Source of the DNA: Heliopora coerulea
Lineage: Eukaryota; Cnidaria; Anthozoa; Scleralcyonacea; Helioporidae
Length of the DNA: 64,000 nt
Assembly (NCBI GenBank): GCA_030142905.1
Contig: JASJOG010000198.1
Span: 62,001 to 126,000, forward strand
Direction: 5' to 3'
Part shown: in pieces, positions 60,411 through 64,000 of the stretch
How the letters are laid out: each line of letters begins with the position of its first letter
Numbering within the stretch: position 1 is the stretch's first letter
Translations under genes and position numbers: made by a program
Notes under the pieces: model-generated
Databases searched by the model: none
Told to the model about the DNA's origin: nothing
Seen by the model: the letters and a program-made list of their open reading frames with translations, nothing else

Positions 60411-63204
60411 GTTGTCAAGCATTGTTTGGATTAAATCATTATTGTCATTAGTTTGTTTGTTCAGCCACATTCGTGAGTATAGATTATTTACGAGAGCAAT
60501 TTATGGTATGTTTGTTTGGGTAATAACTCCTGAATTTCATCGTATGAAGTAAAGAATGTTATTGGTAAACAGCGGCACTGTTATGATTTCTGCTTTTATC
60601 TAAAGAAAACACTGCGAATCTTTTTTCCCCCGGTCTATTGACTTTATATTGAAAAGACTTCAAACGTGCAAAAATCCCCTGCCCCCTAAATTCTCTTCTT
60701 TGACACTTATTTTAGATTTTATCATTTAAACCCATATACATGAAGGCGACTTAACGAAAGCGAGTAGGTTGATTTTATTTTGAAAACAATTGAAACGTGC
60801 AAAAATTCCTCCCCCTAATTTCTATTCTTTAACTCCTATTTGATATTTTGTAATTTAAAACTGCATTCAAGATCATGAATGCGACATGACTAGAGGGTAG
60901 TACGAATAATTGACATAGCATTAGGAGAACAAACTCTCGTAAGGGTGAGATCTGTAATCTTAGATTTATCTCGGAAGATTTATCGGCAATTTACCTTCGC
61001 GGATCACCTGGCGAGTTAAGTGACTGAAAAAAAGAAAACACTTTAAATAATTCTGTCTCCTTTTCTTGAACACTCAACTGTATTAACATGTCTGCAGCAA
61101 ACAAATCCTTCTCAATATTGGCATTTCTTGTCTGTGCGACGTTTATTATCCCTGTGTGCTTGAGTTCCGAAAAGATAATTGCGCTCACAAGATTTAATAT
61201 ATTATGACGCGAGATGCAGAATTTAGTGAAGTGGTAAAATTTAGCTTGGTTTTGAACCAGACAATGTTTATCGTAGCAAAGCAGCATTGTTTACATTGGC
61301 TCTACCACGCTGTTTTCTGAAGAGGTTATGAAAGGAATTACTATGCAAACACTATCAACTTATACACCAAATTGATTTTGGTAAAGATAGATCGGCAATA
61401 TCACATGCATAACTTTAGAAGTGTCCCGTTCCAAGGCTAGTCGAAAAAAATGCACAATTAGTAGTTACAGTTATCAAAGAACTAAACTACAGACATTTTG
61501 ATTTAGTTATGTCTTTTACAAATGCTACAACGCGCTTTTGTGCGTGCGAAATGCGTTTTATTCACCTTTATGTCTTCTGATCTCCACCCCAAAGATTTTT
61601 CCTACGATTTATCACCATTTTCGTTGCTGATTTTCAGTTCATGATGAAAGTAATTAGGTTGGATCTCGTCTTTACAAACGTCAGTTAAATTTTTTTTGGG
61701 TTCTTTTTTGTTCTTGACGAAAGGGGAGAACACGGCCATTGAAAACGTTTGAGTGTTTGACTTCTGTTTATTCTGTCTTGGTATAAAGCAAGGTTCCTGA
61801 GGTCAAGAAAAGACGTCATCCCGGTGTTGCAACCTTGGGATGTGATTTTTTTGACAAGCGTAAATTTGAAAAAAAAACCAAAAAAACCTCCGTCTCATTT
61901 TATAAAAAGTTAAGCCTATTACTTTCCAAAAATATTTTGACTAAAACTTGGACGGTCCTGACAAGGATACTTCCATGCATGTCTCAAGGAACATAGACTT
62001 AAATTCGGCGTTTGCGATCTGACCAAAGAATGTCACTAGCAGTTTCTTGGAAAAATCAGAGACGTTTACTTTCGTTATGAGAATAAGCGGCCCACCGTCA
62101 GCGTGAAAGAGAATGGACAACTGGATTCATAATATTTGTTCTAAGAAATCACGTAAGTCCTCGAAATTTCATTGCTAAAAATTTTCTCAGAAGTCCATGA
62201 CATTAGAACTTCAAGTTTGATATGAAATTAGTGTCTTGGTAAAACGGCTTACTAATATGACGTAAAGTCCTTAAAAAGGTCTTCCGGAATTTACACCACA
62301 CCAGTAACCAAACCTACATTCTCTGGAAGAAGGAGCGAACACATGCGAAAAATTTCACCCTCAGATTGCGGGGAAATGATTATTTCTGAAGAAATCCTGA
62401 AGGCTCGTGAGTCCCAGAGATGAAAATTTTGATCTTTGTCCTTAGACAGAGTTATGTTTTCGATATGCTCAGCTGGATTTCAAAACGAGATTTCAAACCG
62501 TTAAGAAGGTTTTCATCAAGTTGTGAACCTTTTCAATCAAGCACATTCGTGATAGGATCCTACTCCACGATTTTAACATGCAGTGGTTTGTCATATCTGT
62601 ACGTTTGTCATGAAGTCCTACAAAAACTGGAATTCAACACCGAGTGATTTGTAGATGGACATCTCAGTGGATTGGATTACTACTTCCAAATGCATTAAGA
62701 CCTCTGCCTGATCTCTTTTTTCTCACTACAGTCTTCAAACCAATTTTAAGCGTCTGTCCGTACACCAGACAGCTCATCGTTGGCCATGTCTGCTCAACAA
62801 ATACAACAGCATGTTGCTATTTGTTGAATCAATAGTTCATTTCATGCCGTTTAATAACTTGTAAGTTGTTTTGTTGTTGGATGGAATAGAGCATCTACCT
62901 ATTTTGATTTTCGGAAACTGTTTCGTGCACCATTCGTTCAAATGATACGTGTCGCTTCTTTCAACATGCAACAGAGCTTGACACAGTTTAAGAGCTGTGG
63001 ATAACACATGTTGAAGGTTGTTGATCAAGTCATCAACAACTATTGAATAGTGTACCATGGATTTAACATGGCGGTATAAATTTATGGAACTGAGTTGAAT
63101 GTTGGAGTATGGGCCAAAGAGGGGCGAGCCGAATATAAATCACAGAGAAATGTAAACCACGGTGGCCAGAAGGTAAACAAGATACGTCAACAACAACCTT
63201 TGCG
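60411..63204. other. Intergenic region, no gene seen
   Basis: Frames here lack splice sites or family features. About 60650-60890 is a diverged tandem duplication of roughly 120 bases sharing ACGTGCAAAAATCC and CCCCCTAA blocks. The remainder looks unique. Confidence 0.5.
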
Positions 63205-63230
63205 TGACGTCAGCAACTCCATATATAAAG
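63205..63230 (+). promoter_or_regulatory. CRE plus TATA core promoter
   Basis: A palindromic CRE, TGACGTCA (63205-63212), is followed ten bases later by ATATATAAAG (63221-63230), a strong TATA box. The signal-peptide exon begins about 75 bases downstream, which leaves room for a short 5' UTR. It is the only convincing TATA promoter seen in the window. Confidence 0.7.
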
Positions 63231-63302
63231 TGTCACCCAGGCAGGAATTTGCCCTGCTTGCAATCAATCGTCTAACAAAGTACGACCACACTTGAATAGA
63301 AG

Positions 63303-63360
63303 ATGAAAATTTTGGAGTGCCTCGTGGTATTTCTGGGTCTGTGTTTTGCTGCAGTTTCGG
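63303..63360 (+). CDS. First exon of a secreted protein (partial gene)
   Basis: The ATG opens MKILECLVVFLGLCFAAVSG, a typical cleavable signal peptide (short polar start, hydrophobic core, small residues before the cut). The frame ends in phase 1 at a G|GTAAGG donor. This one-exon signal peptide followed by an intron is common in genes for secreted peptides and small matrix or venom-like proteins. The mature part is beyond this exon and was not identified in the remaining 640 bases, so no function is assigned. Confidence 0.65.
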
Positions 63361-64000
63361 GTAAGGTTTACATTTGAAGTAATAGTGGCGAATTTTTCTG
63401 TAAACAAGATAGATGAACAGAAGCCAATTTGCAAGAGTGTTTACGTGTTGATGAAGTGAAGGAACAACATAATAATTTAACTTCAATAAGTGCTTGTCGT
63501 AAAAATCTTATGTTAACATGGTAATTCTTTACCGGATTTGAAAGAATAAGACTTAAACATCTCTTGACGAATAAATTGTCCTTCGGTATGACTGAATTTC
63601 TAAGCGCAACAATTTGGTGGGTTCCATGTTGTTCTTATATACTGAAATTCTTTGGAAGAGCGTGTTTAGAAAATACTAACTCGCTTGGATGGCGACGCAT
63701 AAGAAAAGGTTTTCTCAATACTTGTCTGTCTGGTTTTACTGCGTTGAATGAGTGGGTACCAAATGTTGTTTGCGCACGGTTGCGCAAATTTGATGTGAAC
63801 TGCGATCGGCTGATGGATTATCTGATGTTTAAATTCCAGCTTCTTTTGTTGGATAGGGTTTCAACTTGCGCAAAAAAACTTCTTTTAAAGAAAGTTAACG
63901 AGATTAAAACAAGTGAATATGTTCAGCGATGATCTTAGAGCGAGTACATTGTAGCGAGGGACTAAACAGTTTCCACGATCTTACTGGCGCGTAGTCCTCA
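63361..64000. other. Presumed intron 1 of the edge gene
   Basis: It begins with a GTAAGG donor. A 122-codon open frame (63564-63932) starts on TTG, has no splice context and no recognised domain. I see no supported second exon before the window ends. Confidence 0.4.

Noticed and set aside
63564..63932. 122-codon open frame at the right edge
   Set aside because: It starts on TTG, lies in a presumed intron, has no acceptor or donor in phase with the signal-peptide exon and no recognisable domain.

Overview
The window is animal nuclear DNA: AT-rich, intron-rich, with GT-AG spliced genes and about 40 kb of intron and repeat sequence. The gene set (APH1, ACTL6, MRI1, ZC3H4/6/8-like, SLC6) is metazoan. 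A eukaryotic-style, intron-rich phosphonopyruvate decarboxylase, together with the density of short foldback elements and tRNA-derived SINEs, suggests an anthozoan cnidarian such as a stony coral or anemone. The species assignment is inference. All gene models were assembled by hand from splice sites, reading phase and recalled family sequences.

Layout. APH1 (minus, 1665-4194, 6 exons, 257 aa) is head-to-head with a phosphonopyruvate decarboxylase gene (plus, core exons 6212-10944). Next come two divergently transcribed SLC6-type Na+/Cl- dependent transporters: paralogue A (minus, 13457-25570, 16 exons, 671 aa) and paralogue B (plus, 28746-41147, 14 exons, 640 aa). B has a second candidate first exon at 26672-26912. 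From exon 5 of B (exon 7 of A) to the stop, the exon lengths of A and B are identical, so they are an inverted duplicate pair. They differ most in extracellular loop 2, where A carries a triplicated glycosylation-rich exon segment. ACTL6/BAF53 (minus, 42362-49380, 13 exons, 432 aa) is head-to-head with a triple-CCCH zinc-finger gene (plus, 49922-56878, 10 exons, 1133 aa). MRI1, of the methionine salvage pathway, follows on plus (57467-60270, 3 exons, 355 aa). A TATA/CRE promoter with the first signal-peptide exon of a secreted-protein gene lies at the right edge (63205-63360).

The genes are not an operon. Three divergent pairs (APH1/PPDC, SLC6-A/SLC6-B, ACTL6/ZC3H) share short 5' regions. The pairs PPDC/SLC6-A and SLC6-B/ACTL6 are convergent.

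Mobile and repeat content includes a 909-bp non-autonomous hAT element with an 8-bp target duplication inside an ACTL6 intron, TTAA-flanked piggyBac-like MITEs carrying an expandable 25-29 bp unit, several foldback MITEs, tRNA-derived SINEs (one an inverted dimer), and three decayed partial exon copies within introns of their parent genes. I saw no CRISPR array, rRNA gene, viral gene or prokaryotic operon. The most unusual points are the exon amplification in SLC6-A, the duplicated first exon of SLC6-B, the animal PPDC gene with an ungapped 150-bp copy of its cofactor-binding exon, and the His-to-Asn change in APH1.
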